Shown: positions 1 through 12,344, counted from the first letter of the stretch. The stretch: 64,000 bases of DNA from Dasypus novemcinctus (GCF_030445035.2 NC_080677.1:110787263-110851262); one strand, 5' to 3'. The notes: generated by a model not told the origin, from the letters alone. Made by a program: numbers and translations.

Positions 1-966
1 AAACCCAAAGGAAGCAGAAGGAAGTAGAAATCAATGAAACAGAAAACAGAAAAATAATACAGCAAATCAATGAAACTGAAACTTATTTTTTTAAAAAAGA
101 TCCATAAAATTGATAAATCTCTGGTCTTACTGACCAAGTACAAAGAAAGAAGACACCAATTCACCAGTATCAGGAAAGAGAAAGGAGCATCACTACAGAT
201 CTTTTTTTTTTTAATAAAAAAAAAAGATTTATTTATTTATTTATTTATCTCCCCTTCCCCCCACCCCAGTTGTCTGTTCTCTGTGTCTATTTGCTGTGTC
301 TTCTTTGTCTGCTTCTGTTCTTGTTAGTGGCATGGGAATCTGTGTTTCTTTTTGTTGCGTCATCTTGTGTATCAGTTCTCTGTGTGTGCGGCACCATTCC
401 TGGGCAGGCTGTACTTTCTTTCGTGCTGGGCGGCTCTCCTTATGGGGCGCACTCCTTGCACATGGGGCTCCCCTATGCAGGGACACCCCTGTGTGGCATG
501 GCACTCCTTGAGCGCATCAGCACTGTGCATGAGCCTGCTCCACACGGGTCAAGGAGGCCCGGGGTTTGAACCATGGACCTCCCATGTGGTACACGGTCGC
601 CCTAACCACTGGGCCAAATCTGCTGCTCACTACAGATCTTATAAACAATAAAATAAAAATAAGGAGAAAGACACAATTTTATTCCAGTAAATTTGACAAC
701 AGATGAAATGGACCAATTCCTGGAAAGACAGTAAGTATCAAAGTTCACCTAAGAAGAGAGTGGTAACCTAAATAGCCCAATATTTATTAAAGAAATGAAT
801 TCATAAAGTCTTCCAAAATCCATATAAAAAGCTCAACCCTTTCAGAGAAAACTCTAGGCCTAGATAGTCTTACTGCTGATTTCTACTAAACATTTAAAGA
901 AAAAGTAGTATCAATTCTATGCATACTCTCCCAGATAACAGAAGAGGGAACACTCTCTAATACATT
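1..966 (+). mobile_element. L1 ORF2 fragment, split by a SINE
   Basis: Both parts (1-203 and 641-966) read like mammalian L1 ORF2 just before and into the reverse-transcriptase region: the 'aagcagaaggaa' stretch, 'agatgaaatggaccaattcc', then 'ctactaaacatttaaagaa'. The frame is full of stops, so it is dead. The SINE at 204-627 interrupts it with a 13-bp duplication. The fragment begins before the window and is 3'-truncated near 966. Confidence 0.85.
204..627 (-). mobile_element. DAS-type tRNA-derived SINE
   Basis: On the minus strand it has a tRNA-like head (A-box-like around 603-616, B-box-like GGTTCAAACCC at 562-572), a GC-rich body and an A/T tail that appears here as (ttta)n and poly(T) at 204-245. 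A perfect 13-bp target duplication, 'cactacagatctt', lies at 191-203 and 628-640. The long frames on both strands here are body sequence, not genes. Confidence 0.93.
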
Positions 967-1575
967 AAAAAAAAAATTTTTTTTAAATTTTAAAACGCTT
1001 TAGTTTATATAAATGTTACATTAAAAATTTGGGGGATTCCCATAGACACCAACCCCTCCATTTCCCATACTTTCTTACATTAACAACACTTTTCATTAGT
1101 GTGGTACATTTGTTACAATTGATGAGCAGTTATTGAAGCATTGCTACTAACCATGGATTATAGTTTACATTACAGTTTACACTTTGCCCCATATAATTAT
1201 ATAGGTTTTGACAAAATGCATAATGGCCTTATAAGTCATTGCAATGTCATGCTGGACAATTCTAATTTCCCAAACTTGCCCCTATATTATATCTATTATT
1301 CCCTTTCCCTCCCCTCAGAACCTCTCATGGCCTCTGTCTTTATATCAGTGTTATAAGTTCTTTCTTTGCTGGCATCAAAATAAGTCTACAAGAGAATAAT
1401 GATTGAATTTATAAGTCTACTTTAGTCCATTATTCATTTCCTAGTCTTGAGAATTTTGAGAAGGAGATGCCCACTCTGTTTCTGATTGAGTGGGGGCTTA
1501 GATTTCTTGGGGCAGATGGATGGGACTATCTTGCTTGCAGTTGTATATACTCTGTTTTTTGTGGATGGGTATTAA
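967..1575 (-). mobile_element. L1 3' UTR remnant, antisense
   Basis: The 'aatgttacattaaaaattt', 'ccatggattatagtttac' and 'tgctggacaattctaatttccc' blocks are diverged versions of the L1 3' UTR seen cleanly at 6114-6487. It begins with an A/T tail region on the left, consistent with minus-strand orientation. Confidence 0.6.
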
Positions 1576-1589
1576 CCATCATTTTCTTT

Positions 1590-2160
1590 TCTTTTCTTTT
1601 TTTTATATTTTTATTTTTTATTAGAGAAGTTTTGAGCTTACAAAACAATCATGAATAATGTACAGAATTCCCATACATCATCCCTCCACCAATACCTTAC
1701 ACTGTTGTAGAATACTTGCTACACATGGTAAAAGATCACAATCAGACTATTACCACTCACTATGGTCCATAGCATACACTTGGTATATTTTTCCATACCC
1801 CATATTATTAACACACCATATTAGTATTGTACAATTTTTATAGTTCATGAAAGCACACCCTCATAATTGTACTGTTAATCACAGTCCATCTTCCACCACA
1901 GGGTTCACTGTGTTATACAGTTGCATGCCTTATATATTCTATCTGAAATGTATGATCAATGGCACTCATTTTCATCACAGAGTTGTGCAGTCATTGCTCC
2001 AGTAAACCTTTTAACAATTTCTTTAGTCCAAAAGAAAATTTCACATAACCCCTTCTATTGACCCTTAGCATTGATATAGTGCCTTCTTTGACTTTGATAT
2101 GAGAATATTATAATATTGCTGTTAGCTATAGTCCTTAAGTTACATTAATTGTATTTTCCC
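1590..2160 (-). mobile_element. Second antisense L1 3' UTR-like remnant
   Basis: A T-rich left end is followed by 'ttagagaagttttgagctt' and 'tacagaattcccatacatc', the typical start of an inverted L1 3' UTR of another subfamily. The right boundary near 2160 is uncertain. Confidence 0.55.
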
Positions 2161-2709
2161 ATGCATCACTAAATTCTTACCACCTTGTAATAGTGATGTA
2201 CACTTGTTCTTTTTCTCTCTAATACCTTTTACAGAGCCAGCATTAACCTGAATCCACCTGGATTTTAGTTTGTCCAACACTAAGGTATGCAGAGGCTCCA
2301 AAGAGGACCTACAGTTTGCACCCTCCTTTCCCCAGGGAATCTCCCTGTGCTTAAGGGATTTTTCCCTAGGTGGTTCCCAGAAGGTAGTGTGATGTGTCAA
2401 TAACCTTCACTAATAGAGACACTTGTCTATCGGACTCAATAAATTAATCTGTGAATTAATATTTATAAAGCACTTAAAATGGGGCTATGACAGTGCTACG
2501 GAAGTGTCACCTACTGACTTAAGGGATGGCAGGATGGCTGCCTTGGTGTCCCATTCAGGTCAAATGCTGAGCACTGGTCCAATCCTCAAGTCTGGCTTCT
2601 TCTTTTTTGACAAGCACTGTTTACAAACACTAACAAAAGAGAAAGTGAGAAAATACACTTATATCCCTTTTATTAATCATTAAAGGCTTATTGGTTTCTT
2701 CAGTAGACC
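2161..2709. other. Unassigned sequence
   Basis: No gene, RNA or repeat could be recognised. The open frames are short and lack any familiar motif. Confidence 0.5.
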
Positions 2710-3350
2710 TGAGTAAATAAGTGAAAGGACTGCTGGATGTGGAGGGGGCCCCTGCTCTCCCTGGAGGAATGCCCTGCTAATTCTTTTGCAAGGATGGGTC
2801 TTGCATAGGAAGTGGTACCAGACCCTGTTCACTGGCTTCTTGTCCCCTGCCCACAGCCACCCTGCTCATGGCCCACTTTGGAAACCCCAGTCAAGGTAAA
2901 GTATGGCTTATGGCTGTGGTCAGTAGTTGACTGTGGAATGTAGCCAGCAACAAACTAGGACTTCCCAGCTTTTAGTGCAAACCAATACCATAGTTAAGTG
3001 ACCTTAGCTAAACTTTAGCTCATTACAACAGTAAATTCTCCTCCTCTGGGTGGGATTTAGACATTATTTTCTGTATATGCAATGTATGACCAAGTGTATT
3101 AAAGCATGTTAAATCATAGAGCATGTGCAGCAAAGAACCCACTTGCAAACACCCCACCAGTCAGTCTTCCCTTCAAAATCATTAAACCCCTCCCTAACAC
3201 TAACCAATATAACACTACTTCTCCCTTTGTTTAGGGAAGCAAGTGCAGGACTTACTCTCTGGCCTCCACCAGCTTAATAAAGCTCTTTCCCCTTGATTGA
3301 TAAACCTTGGCGTCATCTTCTATTCTCTGTGCCAGGTAAAAGAACCAGGA
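2710..3350 (+). mobile_element. Probable ERV1-like LTR remnant
   Basis: An AATAAA signal at 3276-3281 is followed by 'gctctttccccttgattgat' and 'aaaccttggcgtcatc', the usual look of the polyadenylation/U5 part of a class I ERV LTR. The AT-rich, CCAAT-containing sequence upstream could be U3. No target duplication or clear TG/CA ends were found, so boundaries are guesses. Confidence 0.4.
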
Positions 3351-3372
3351 AATCTGTAAAGGTTCCCTTCAG

Positions 3373-3427
3373 ATGTATGTATGGATGGATGGATGGATGG
3401 GTAGGTGGGTGGATGGGTAGGTAGATG
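3373..3427. repeat. Simple repeat, (ATGG)n/(GTGG)n
   Basis: Runs of tggatgga and tgggtagg tetranucleotides cover this stretch, with interruptions. Confidence 0.85.
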
Positions 3428-3459
3428 AGTGCCTTGATTGAGGTAAGAAGTTAAGTAGG

Positions 3460-3815
3460 GAAGAAGATTTGGCTCAATGAATAGAGCATCTGCCTACCAC
3501 ATGGGAGGTCCAGGGCTCAAACCATGTGCAGTACTGATGCCCAATGTAGAGGAGCCCCACGTGCAAGGAGTGAGCCCCATAAGGAGAGCCGCCAAGCATG
3601 AAAAAATTGCAGCCTGCCCAGGAGTGGCACCGCACACATGGAGAGCTGACACAGCAAGATGACACAACAAAAAGAGACACAGATTCCCAGTGCCGCTGAC
3701 AAGACTATAAGGGGACACAGAAGAACACACAGTGAATGGACATGGAGAGCAGACAGCTGGGGGGGGGGAGGGGCGGAGTGGGGAAGCGGAGAGAAATTAA
3801 TACACACATTTTAAA
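3460..3815 (+). mobile_element. DAS-type SINE
   Basis: Plus-strand head 'agatttggctcaatgaatag' and B-box-like 'gggctcaaaccatg', then the standard body ending in a G-run and 'gagaaattaatacacac'. It is shorter than the others, with a gap just after the B box. Imperfect flanking copies of 'agaagttaagt' suggest the target duplication. Confidence 0.88.
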
Positions 3816-5560
3816 GAAGAGGTTAAGTGAAGTGTGAAGGGTATATATATGTCTGGATAGAGGAAATTTTGAAGGAAGGAAGTATATGTGTGTGTACTCT
3901 TTGATCATCCTCAAATAAAGACTACAAGATGGATTTTTTATAGGTTTAATGTTTCTCCCAATGCTATGCGCCTTACAACAGGATAAAAGGAACCATAAAC
4001 CTCTCCTGGCAGGATGTGGGTCGGCTCTGCCTTTCTGTTCCCTCTCACTGAGATCATACTTGGAAATACAGCTGAACAGTCAGTGATGAATCATAGCATC
4101 TGTGGAACAGCCCAGATAAGGAACGATTTACATTTTCATGTGATAATTCGCTACTCTTGGCATTTTCAGATTACCTTTAGAGCCACATTAATTCTGTTGC
4201 CATAAACTGACACTCTGTACCCAAGTCATTGAGAAATGGGGACTCAAGTGGCAGGTTTGTTTAGCTTTATAGGAGCAGGAAGGGCACGCTTTCTGTACCA
4301 CTAGACATGGAAAGGGAACCTGCCCCGTGGTGAGCGCCTCTTGTAGCAAGGCCCAGGAAAGGTTGCCGCTTTAGGGCAGCTCTCCTTTTTTAAGTACCTC
4401 TTTTCCTTTCTTTCTTTCAAGAATTATATGTGTTGGGGGAGATGGTGGGAGCAAACACCATATGGCTCCTGCAAAAGGGGTGTTCCTGGGAGAAGGATAG
4501 TCTTGGAGGAGTTCTCCGGAGGGCTGGATGGAGCTCCCAGTCCTGCAGAGGAAGCTGCCATCTGATGCTTGTCTGTGTAGTTGCTACTGGTCACAGCTGC
4601 TTTAAAGAGGCGTAATGTGGCCAAGGGGACCAGCCTACATCCAGCCACTAGGGACCGAGGCAGAGCGGGAGAACGTCAAATGAAGACAGAATTAACTCCA
4701 ATGCCCCAGAGTAGGGATCTTCTTTACTAATAGACAGACAAAGAAATTTCACAACCTGATGCTTTCCCACCCACTCCCCGCCTGCCCCCTTAGGTGTCAT
4801 CTGCCCTTCACAGGTCAGGAAGTTCTTAATGCTCATCAGAAACCCTTCTTGCTACAGTGCAAAGCTATTTCCTTGCCCAGCAGCAGAAACCAGCCACTCC
4901 TGTACTTTCAAGTCTACACATCCCTGCGTTCCTTAAATATATTTTCAGAATCCTATCAAATAAATTAATGAGGAGCCCTTTAAAAATGAGAATAATTTGT
5001 TTCTTTATCCTAATTTACATTTGTCCATTTCCTGAGGTTCCATTCTATTAAACTTTAATTTGCTCTGCTTTCATCCCAATCCTTTCAGAAGTCTTATGTC
5101 AGAGTTTTTCTTCACACAGTCAGAATCTCTTGTGCTCTAATGGATTACTCTTATGGGCAGGCAGGCTATATTTTGTCCCTGAAGTGATTATTAGATTGCC
5201 CAATCAGCTGCTCAGGGAAAACTGGTCTCCAGGAGAGGCATGAGTTTGGGTGATGGGAAAGCTGCAGTGATTATATTTTAAAGCTCTATTTATTCTTGTT
5301 ATAGTACTCTTGGAATCCCAGTTTGCAGCAGTTGGGTTTTGAATGACTTTCTTCTGTTAAATCTCTCCATTTCTGTGCTTGTCAACTCAGGGACAGGAAG
5401 GGGGCTTGAAAGTTTGAATCCTACTCTCCTAGTTATATCTTTAAAATACAAGAAGAAAGAATGGAAATAGAAAATGCATTTAGTTCCTTGGAAAGGGGCA
5501 CCAGAAAAGAAATATATTATATCAAACTATATAAAATCTCCATTTTTATAGGTCAAAAAA
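3816..5560. other. Unassigned sequence
   Basis: Unique-looking moderate-GC then AT-rich DNA. Short frames on both strands (for example around 4424-4648) have no recognisable domain and no splice-site framework. Nothing annotated. Confidence 0.5.
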
Positions 5561-5681
5561 GATTGAATATTGGTGATTTCATCTGGTTCCACATAATAAA
5601 ATGAAACCTTACTAATTCAGACTAACAAAGGAAGCTTGGTCTGAATTAGTGAAAAATATTAATTATGGGATCAGTTTAAAG

Positions 5682-5874
5682 CAGAGATTCTTAACCAGGG
5701 GTCAGTGAACTTGAATTGAACTTCAAAAAAACATTATTCTTGTGGGGACGTGTTGGTGAGGGTATGATATATTTATTAAATAATACACGGGACAGTGTGG
5801 ACTTAGTAAGGGGTCCGTGGTTTTCACCTGACTGGCAAAGGGGTCTGTGGAACAAAAAAGGTTGAGAACCCTTG
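5682..5874 (+). mobile_element. Non-autonomous hAT-like DNA transposon, copy 1
   Basis: A 193-bp element starts 'cagagattcttaacc' and ends 'ggttgagaacccttg', imperfect terminal inverted repeats (11 of 15). It is flanked by a perfect 8-bp duplication, 'gtttaaag', at 5674-5681 and 5875-5882, the length made by hAT transposases. It has no coding capacity. A second copy lies inverted at 33323-33506, sharing internal blocks such as 'acattattcttgtgggga' and 'cacctgactggcaaaggggt'. Confidence 0.85.
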
Positions 5875-6113
5875 GTTTAAAGAGAAGCGACTTTATTACT
5901 GTACAGTGCTGACGGTAACAGGAAATAGGTCAACAAAGTAAGGACTTCTATAGGTCTTTGGAGGGATTACTGTGGCTAATAATGACAAAATATAATGAAT
6001 TTACAAATGTTGGATAAAAGGTGTTTTAATGTAAGGTGTACTTGAAAGTGCATGAGAAGTTCACTTTTTTAAGTAGCTTTAAATAGTCTCCTTTTGATTT
6101 GCATATATGATTA

Positions 6114-6487
6114 TTTTTTGTTTTACGATCTCTTTATTGTTTTTTAAATGTTACATTCAAAAAATATAAGAGGTTCCTATATAACCCCCACCCCCCTCAC
6201 CCCACTCCTCCCACATCAACAACCTCGTTCATCATTGTGGCACATTCATTGCATTTGGTGAATACATTTTGGAGCACTGCTGCTCCGCATGGATTATAGT
6301 TTACGTTGTAGTTTACACTCTCCCCCAGTCCAGTCAATGGGTTATAACAAGATATATAATGTCCAGCATCTCTCCCTGCAATATCATTTAGGACAACTCC
6401 AAGTCCCCAAAATGCCCCCACATCACATCTCTTCTTCCCGCTCCCTGCCCTCAGCAATTACTGTGGCCACTTTCTCCACATCAGTGC
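6114..6487 (-). mobile_element. 5'-truncated L1 insertion (3' UTR only), antisense
   Basis: On the minus strand this is an L1 3' UTR: a G-rich 'gtggggtgaggggggtgggg' block, 'aacctcttatattttttgaa', then an A-rich tail. It is flanked by a perfect 17-bp target duplication, 'atttgcatatatgatta', at 6097-6113 and 6488-6504. It is therefore a complete, heavily 5'-truncated insertion and a local reference for the older copies at 967-1575 and 38794-38932. Confidence 0.9.
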
Positions 6488-6504
6488 ATTTGCATATATG
6501 ATTA

Positions 6505-7384
6505 GTTTGCTAAACAAATCCTTTGAGAGAGCAATTGTAAGGTTGAAGTTTGTCTGAATTATTTCTTTTTCCAAAATAGTGGATTTCTAATTAATGCTTA
6601 GCTACTCTATTCCTGACCCCTAGACTGGACATTAGGTAGTGGAAATCAATGGATTTCAGTCCTCACAGGTGTTGGGGGTAGGGAGGGTTTGATAAAAATA
6701 TCCGTGCATTAAAAATGAGGCTGGTTTTATCATCTGGCTCTTATACTAACTCTGAACATAGTTTCAGAAGCAAAGTTCAAAAACTGCTCAGGGTAACAGC
6801 AGCAAGTTTTGAATAACTTGACAGCATCTCAGAGCTACTTCGAAAAGTAACCCTTCTGTGAATGTATAAATTCCAACCATTTATGGTTTTAAAAATAGCT
6901 CACATATTCTCATTCTCCTAGAAAAATATTTATTCTTGTAACAAAAAGTTTTTTAAAAGGTTCCTCTAAATAACAGCAATTTCTCTACCACATTTAAGTT
7001 TATTTACATGTGATTTTTATCAATTTTCTGCATAACTGAAACCCTAGGTGGGCACATGGGTGGATGGGAGGGAGAGGGAGAGGGGCTGAGGATTGGGGAC
7101 CAATAACAAAGATTAATAGTCTTTGATAGAATTGGAATTAGGCGTAGCTTTTCAGGAGTGACTTTTTGGCATATGGCAAATCCCACCCTCACAGAATTCT
7201 TTTCCTAGCCCCATATTCCAACTAAATATGGGGACTCTAGGAGAAGCCTACTTATAACATGGCCCCATTTTGTGAAACAATGATAGGTCTCTCGTATGTA
7301 TATGCCTACGGATATGGATATAAACAAGGAAAAAAATAAGGAAGGTCCTGTGAGGGTATTTAATGCTACTCATTAAGTATTTTC
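6505..7384. other. Unassigned sequence
   Basis: AT-rich unique DNA without a recognisable gene or repeat. A purine-rich 'gggagagggagaggg' tract lies around 7068-7084. Confidence 0.5.
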
Positions 7385-7690
7385 AGCTCCCTGTCGTCCA
7401 GGCTCATGATGTGATTACCCCCTTGCGGTTGGGTGGGGCCTTGAGACTACTTCTGGCCAATGAGTAATGAGCAGAAGTGTCCATGTCACTTTTGAAGCAT
7501 GGAATTGCCTGTTCAAGACCAACCAGAACATTTTCCCCTCTACCATTTTGCCTGCCAATGTTCACCATGATACAGTTTTCTGTCAGTTTAGATCCCAGAC
7601 AGAAGAGACCAAGAACAGAGCCTCAGACAAGCCATGATGAATGCATGGATGAGAGAGAAATAAACATTTGTTTTAATGACACACGCACAC
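7385..7690 (+). mobile_element. Old MaLR-type LTR remnant
   Basis: 'cttctggccaatgagtaatg' followed 200 bp later by 'gagagagaaataaacatttg' matches the layout of mammalian MaLR LTRs, where this polyadenylation signal lies near the 3' end. Diverged; no ends identified. Confidence 0.45.
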
Positions 7691-7718
7691 ACACAAATAT
7701 ATATATATGTGTGTGTAT
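7680..7718. repeat. (CA)n/(TA)n/(TG)n microsatellite
   Basis: Consecutive CA, TA and TG dinucleotide runs, which together can form a small hairpin (CA pairing with TG). Confidence 0.85.
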
Positions 7719-8234
7719 GGAATCTAGAGGAAAGCATCTCTTCTCAGAATGAATTGGTGCCAAAATCCTACTTTAGATCCATACCTCTTATTTATTTTTC
7801 CTGAGCTCTTGAGTTAGGGGTGTTAAAAAAGGAGCAAATCTGATTTGGCTATTGTAGGGGAATGACTCAGTTTTTAGTTATATGACTCTAGCAAAAGGGG
7901 ATATGAAAAAAGTAGCTCAGATAAAATATGGGCATTTACTTAAACAACAACAACAAAGAAAACAGACCAATGATGGGACCGTTCAATATCTTCATTGTGG
8001 TAGTGATTATACTACTCTATGCATTTGCCAAAGTTTATAAAATGGACACCAAAAAGAGTGCTTTGTATATAAAACAACTAGATAATCATGACATAGAAAG
8101 AGACCTTCCCTTGGTCACCTGCCGAAGATTCCACCTGGTGGCCAGCTCTTCTGGATTCCTCCCCCAGCTCTGATGTTGGCCAGCACGCAGCTCCCCTACC
8201 TTGGCTTCCCTGTCCCTGCCCACCTGGTGAGGAT

Positions 8235-8350
8235 GACAGGCAACCTAGCCTGCCTTGTTCCTCTCACTGGATTGAATTCCATGAAGATAAGGCATCATCT
8301 CTACCATGGTGCCCTGCACATAGCAAGCGCTTCATAAAAGTTGTTTGATT
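8235..8350 (+). mobile_element. L2 3'-end fragment
   Basis: 'ccatgaagataaggcatc', 'ggtgccctgcacatagcaag' and 'cgcttcataaaagttgtttg' follow the well-known 3' end of mammalian L2 LINEs. Confidence 0.7.
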
Positions 8351-8399
8351 TGAACCTCTATCTTGCATTCTACTATTTTAAGTCCAAAACTCTGGCTTT

Positions 8400-8590
8400 G
8401 TCAACACTTATTAAAGCCTACTAGATGCTAGGGAAAGTCTAGAAACCAGGGCTACAAAATCAAGTCATAGGCTATATGCTCCTGCTGCTCTAGTGGGAGA
8501 GCCAGACATGCAAACAAATAATTAGAGCACAATGCAATTAGTGCTAATAGAGGCATGTGCAAAGTGCTCGGGGGCACTGAGGAGAAGTGA
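8400..8590 (-). mobile_element. L2 fragment, antisense
   Basis: 'cacttattaaagcctactag', 'ctagtgggagagccagacat' and 'caaacaaataattag' match antisense L2 (feeding size, storage and abundance of such fragments are typical of old mammalian L2). Diverged. Confidence 0.5.
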
Positions 8591-8599
8591 TGAGCTCTG

Positions 8600-9855
8600 C
8601 CTCAAATCATAACCCTCCAGCTGCTTAAAGGGAGTTAATGTCACTGTTGCACCTAAAAAGAAAGTGTCTTTGCCCAAGGACACATTAATGCTGTGTCATT
8701 CCTAGAACTACTCATCCATCTCTCACCACCAACCTCCCCTACACAATTTGCACACATGTACACACACACACATACCTGAAAGCCTCCTACCCTACTCTAG
8801 GATGGATCATTTCTTCCTTCCTACACCATGACTAAAACGGCCAGGAGCTGCCTGACAAGATAAATGCCAAGGTGTGTTGGATAGTGGTTGTGGGTGAATT
8901 CCTGCATCTCACTACCATCCTTCCTGGTGCCTTTTCCTCTCAGGCTGCAGGCAGTCAACACTGCCCAATAGTCACCATGGCAACGGGTCTGTCTTTCCAT
9001 TTTCTACAAGTGCCGGGTGATTCCTTGCTGGAGTGAGGACTCCTGCCCAGCGGCCCAGCCAAGCTGCGGGCTCTGTGTCTGCTTCTCCGGTTTGTTTCAA
9101 GGTCTTCATTTTTACCAGGGATCAGCAGTGTACTAGGAGCCCATGGAGATCTTTTGTTCAGGGTTGACCCTGAGTTTACAGCTGAATTTAGAGAGCTGCT
9201 GACAGTAGCTGCTCAGAGAGAAGGTGACTGATGAGGTCCTGAGTGTCGAGGTTGTCAGCTGCCAGGGACAAGGGTGCCACATAGAGGAGATGAGCTTGGA
9301 ACCAGTTGTGGACAAATTACAGCATGCTGGTAGCGGGGTAACCAGGATGATGGAGAGACTCCTGTGAGGAGTTAGCAAAGAAACTGGGATGCACAGCCTG
9401 GAGAAGAGAAGTCTCATAAGACAAGCTCCCTGACCGATTGTTGTATGGAAAAGGGTGCAGATGTGGCTCTGTTAGTATCAAGTGGATCAATGGTTAGAAT
9501 AGAAAGGCCACAGAAATTTCTTCCCCTTCCTCAAGCTTCTGTAAACCCCCTAACCACCTAAGCCTTTCAAAGGTGGAAGGACCTGCCTTTGGAGAAGTGA
9601 GCCTCTTCCTGCCAGTGCAGGTGACCAGCAGAGGCCATTTGGTGGACACTCAAGTTTGGAATGGGGCCTGGCTGGCATTGTTACCACCTGTGAGTAGCCT
9701 TGCCATTTACCCTGATGGTATCCTTATTTGGAAAATGAGGAAATGGAACTGCTCTATGTCTCAGCTCTTACAGCCCTGGGTTCAGACCCAATTTCCTAAA
9801 CTTGATTGTAACTAATTAAGGCCTAACTGTATAGATTTAAGACACTTCTTATTTT
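8600..9855. other. Unassigned sequence
   Basis: Unique DNA, moderately GC-rich near 8980-9060. Frames such as 9133-9417 on the minus strand show no known domain. No gene called. Confidence 0.5.
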
Positions 9856-9859
9856 TTCA

Positions 9860-10035
9860 AGCATGCTCGGATCCATTATCTCATTGTATCTTCCCAATCC
9901 TCTGTGAAGTAAATAGAACAGGTATTACTACAGAGGCAGAGAAGTTCAAGGGGATTTTCCAAAGGTGACCAGTGAAATAGTGGCAGAGCCAACACGGATC
10001 TCAGGTCTTGGGTCTCCCAGGCCAGCCCACTGTCT
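9860..10035 (-). mobile_element. MIR SINE, antisense
   Basis: 'atccattatctcattgtatc', 'cagaggcagagaagttcaag' and 'agtggcagagccaacacgga' are diverged forms of the MIR core read in reverse. Confidence 0.65.
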
Positions 10036-11589
10036 ACTTTTGCCTACTCTTCATTTTTTCTGCCTGGGGCAGATGATGCTCTAGAGGGGTTATTAATTAG
10101 CAGTCTTTCTGCACCATGCAGCATGCAGTGTAGCAGAAATAGTACATAAGTAAATTAAGCATCTTTTCCAGAAATAAAAAAAACTCTGTCAGTTTTTCTC
10201 AACTTTGGTCTTTGCTGCTACATAAACCCCCATACACTAAAACGAAGTTGCTAACTATATGTGACATGAATACATGGCTTATGTAAAAGTGATCTGTGCA
10301 AATGGATTTGGGTGGGGTGTAAGTGTAATAATAAAAATGTCTAACAAATCTTATCTGATCTCCCTTAAAACTCTTAGTGGTGGTGTTGAGATGGGAGGGG
10401 CTGGCCACTGGGTCTGCTTGGTATTGCATCTAAGCTTCAAATTCAACAGGCATAATATTCCTTGGGAAATTGAGACATCAAATGTCAAATAAGATCTCAC
10501 TGCTCTAATTCTTTATTCAGACCTCTAGGGAATAATGTATCCAATGTGACAACCCAATGAGCTCTAGCATCTTCTCCATGGGCTATTGAAAAGTCCCTTC
10601 CTTTACTTTTTTAAAATTACTGTCTTCTTTTAATAAATTCAACTGAAGCAATGAATGCAAATTTGAAACCACACCATATATATGTATATGTTGGACTCTT
10701 TAGTGGATTAACAGCTTATCACATGGAAAAGTCTAAAATATTCCAAGCTGGCCTTTCATCTCCAAGTGAACTGTGATGATAATAAAGCATGCAACCCTCT
10801 TTTATTACCCTCTAGAGACTCAGATGACCTTTGTCTTCTTCACTAATTCCTGGTGAAGAGGGAAAAAGAGAAGAGCTTTTCTGTTCCACTAGGAGTAGTA
10901 TTCTGAAGGCTGCTCCTTGTTCACTTGTGTGATGTGGAAGGGGCAGTGTGCCAAGGGTTGAAATAAGTGAAACTGATAATGGAAGGATGAGCCCATGGAT
11001 TTATCAGGACGGCACCCAACTTGTCTTTTTAGAAAGGCCAGGGGTTTTGCAGAACAGGTGGAAGAATGATCCAAGCAGGATTTGGGGGACAACTTTTATG
11101 GTAGTGATGGTTAAAGCAGATACAACTTGGAGGCCACTGAATCCCAGACATAATGTATCTGGAGTTCCATAAAGTCCTGGGCCTTTCTTAGAAACTCTGG
11201 CCTTGGTATTTATGCTGCTTTTATTCATTTTAGACACTGGAGAACTTAGGTTTGGGGGCAGAGGATGTGCTACTGGAAAAGAGAGGTTCCTCTGATTTGG
11301 TGACACTATCATACTGGCATAAGCAAAGCCCAGTAATGTTCATCTTTGTGCTGCTCACTGAACCACTGGTACCTTTTCTTAGTGTTTTAAGTCCAGTCCA
11401 TTTCAGGATCATCTGGTCTAACATGGAATCATAACATTTAAGAGGTCACTGCTGTAGGATCCCTGACATGAACTTTCAGTGTCTACTTGCCCTCACTTCA
11501 GGGTCTCAGACTGCACAGGGGACATGGGCTATCTTGGATAGGTTCAGCATTAGATGTGGGACTGAACTCTGCCTTCTTTCATCTTCCAC
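10036..11589. other. Unassigned sequence
   Basis: No recognisable repeat or gene. Overlapping short frames on both strands around 10889-11434 lack any motif and overlap each other, so they are treated as chance. Confidence 0.5.
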
Positions 11590-11880
11590 CATTGGTGCTA
11601 GCTCTTAATCTCAAATTATACGTATCTCAAAGATAAATTCAGTCTCTTCCATGAGCTACCCCTCAAATATTTGAAGGCAGGTGTCCATCTCACCAGAGTC
11701 TTCTCCTCTTACCTTATGATGTTCAGACCCCTGGTCACTCTTCTCGGGGTATGCATCAGTTTGTCTTTGCTGTACTTATACCATGGTGCCCAGCTGTAAG
11801 CTCAAGTCTACAGTGAAAGAGGCTTCTCATCCTTGACATTCAGGAGGTCAAACCTCTGACAGGAGTGAATCACCTTCCCA
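11590..11880 (-). mobile_element. Possible CR1/L3 LINE remnant
   Basis: 'caaatatttgaaggcaggtg', 'agagtcttctcctcttacc' and a later 'tggtgcccagctg' follow the order seen in antisense CR1/L3 LINEs. Very old and diverged. Confidence 0.4.
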
Positions 11881-12344
11881 ATATATGCTTCAGGAGAGCT
11901 ATCTCTGCCCTGCTATGCTTCCTCTGGAGGAGGAGGGTGAGGAAATAGCCCCTCAGGCAGAACCCTAGAAAGTAGACACCTCTAAAGACAGGCACAGGAC
12001 TGGAAGCCTGGCCATTGCTCTTGTGACCAGTGACCCCACACTCACTTCAGTGATAAAGTGATAGAGACTTTGACTTCCTAATTCAAATGACCTGAATCCT
12101 TCTCAAAATCAGGGCTTTAGAAGGGCATGGAGTTCACCTAGCTCCTCCTCAAAACACTCAATACTCTTTCCCATTCAGGATATTTAACATGTTGTTCACG
12201 ATTCTGATGACCTCACCATGTGGTGTGAGGCTGACTCACTCAGTTTCTCTGACAGATTCAGCTCACCGAGAGCATGGCCAGACAATGTCAGCTGAAGGAG
12301 GCTGATGTATTTTGCTGGTGGTCATTCTATAGCTTCTTGAATTG

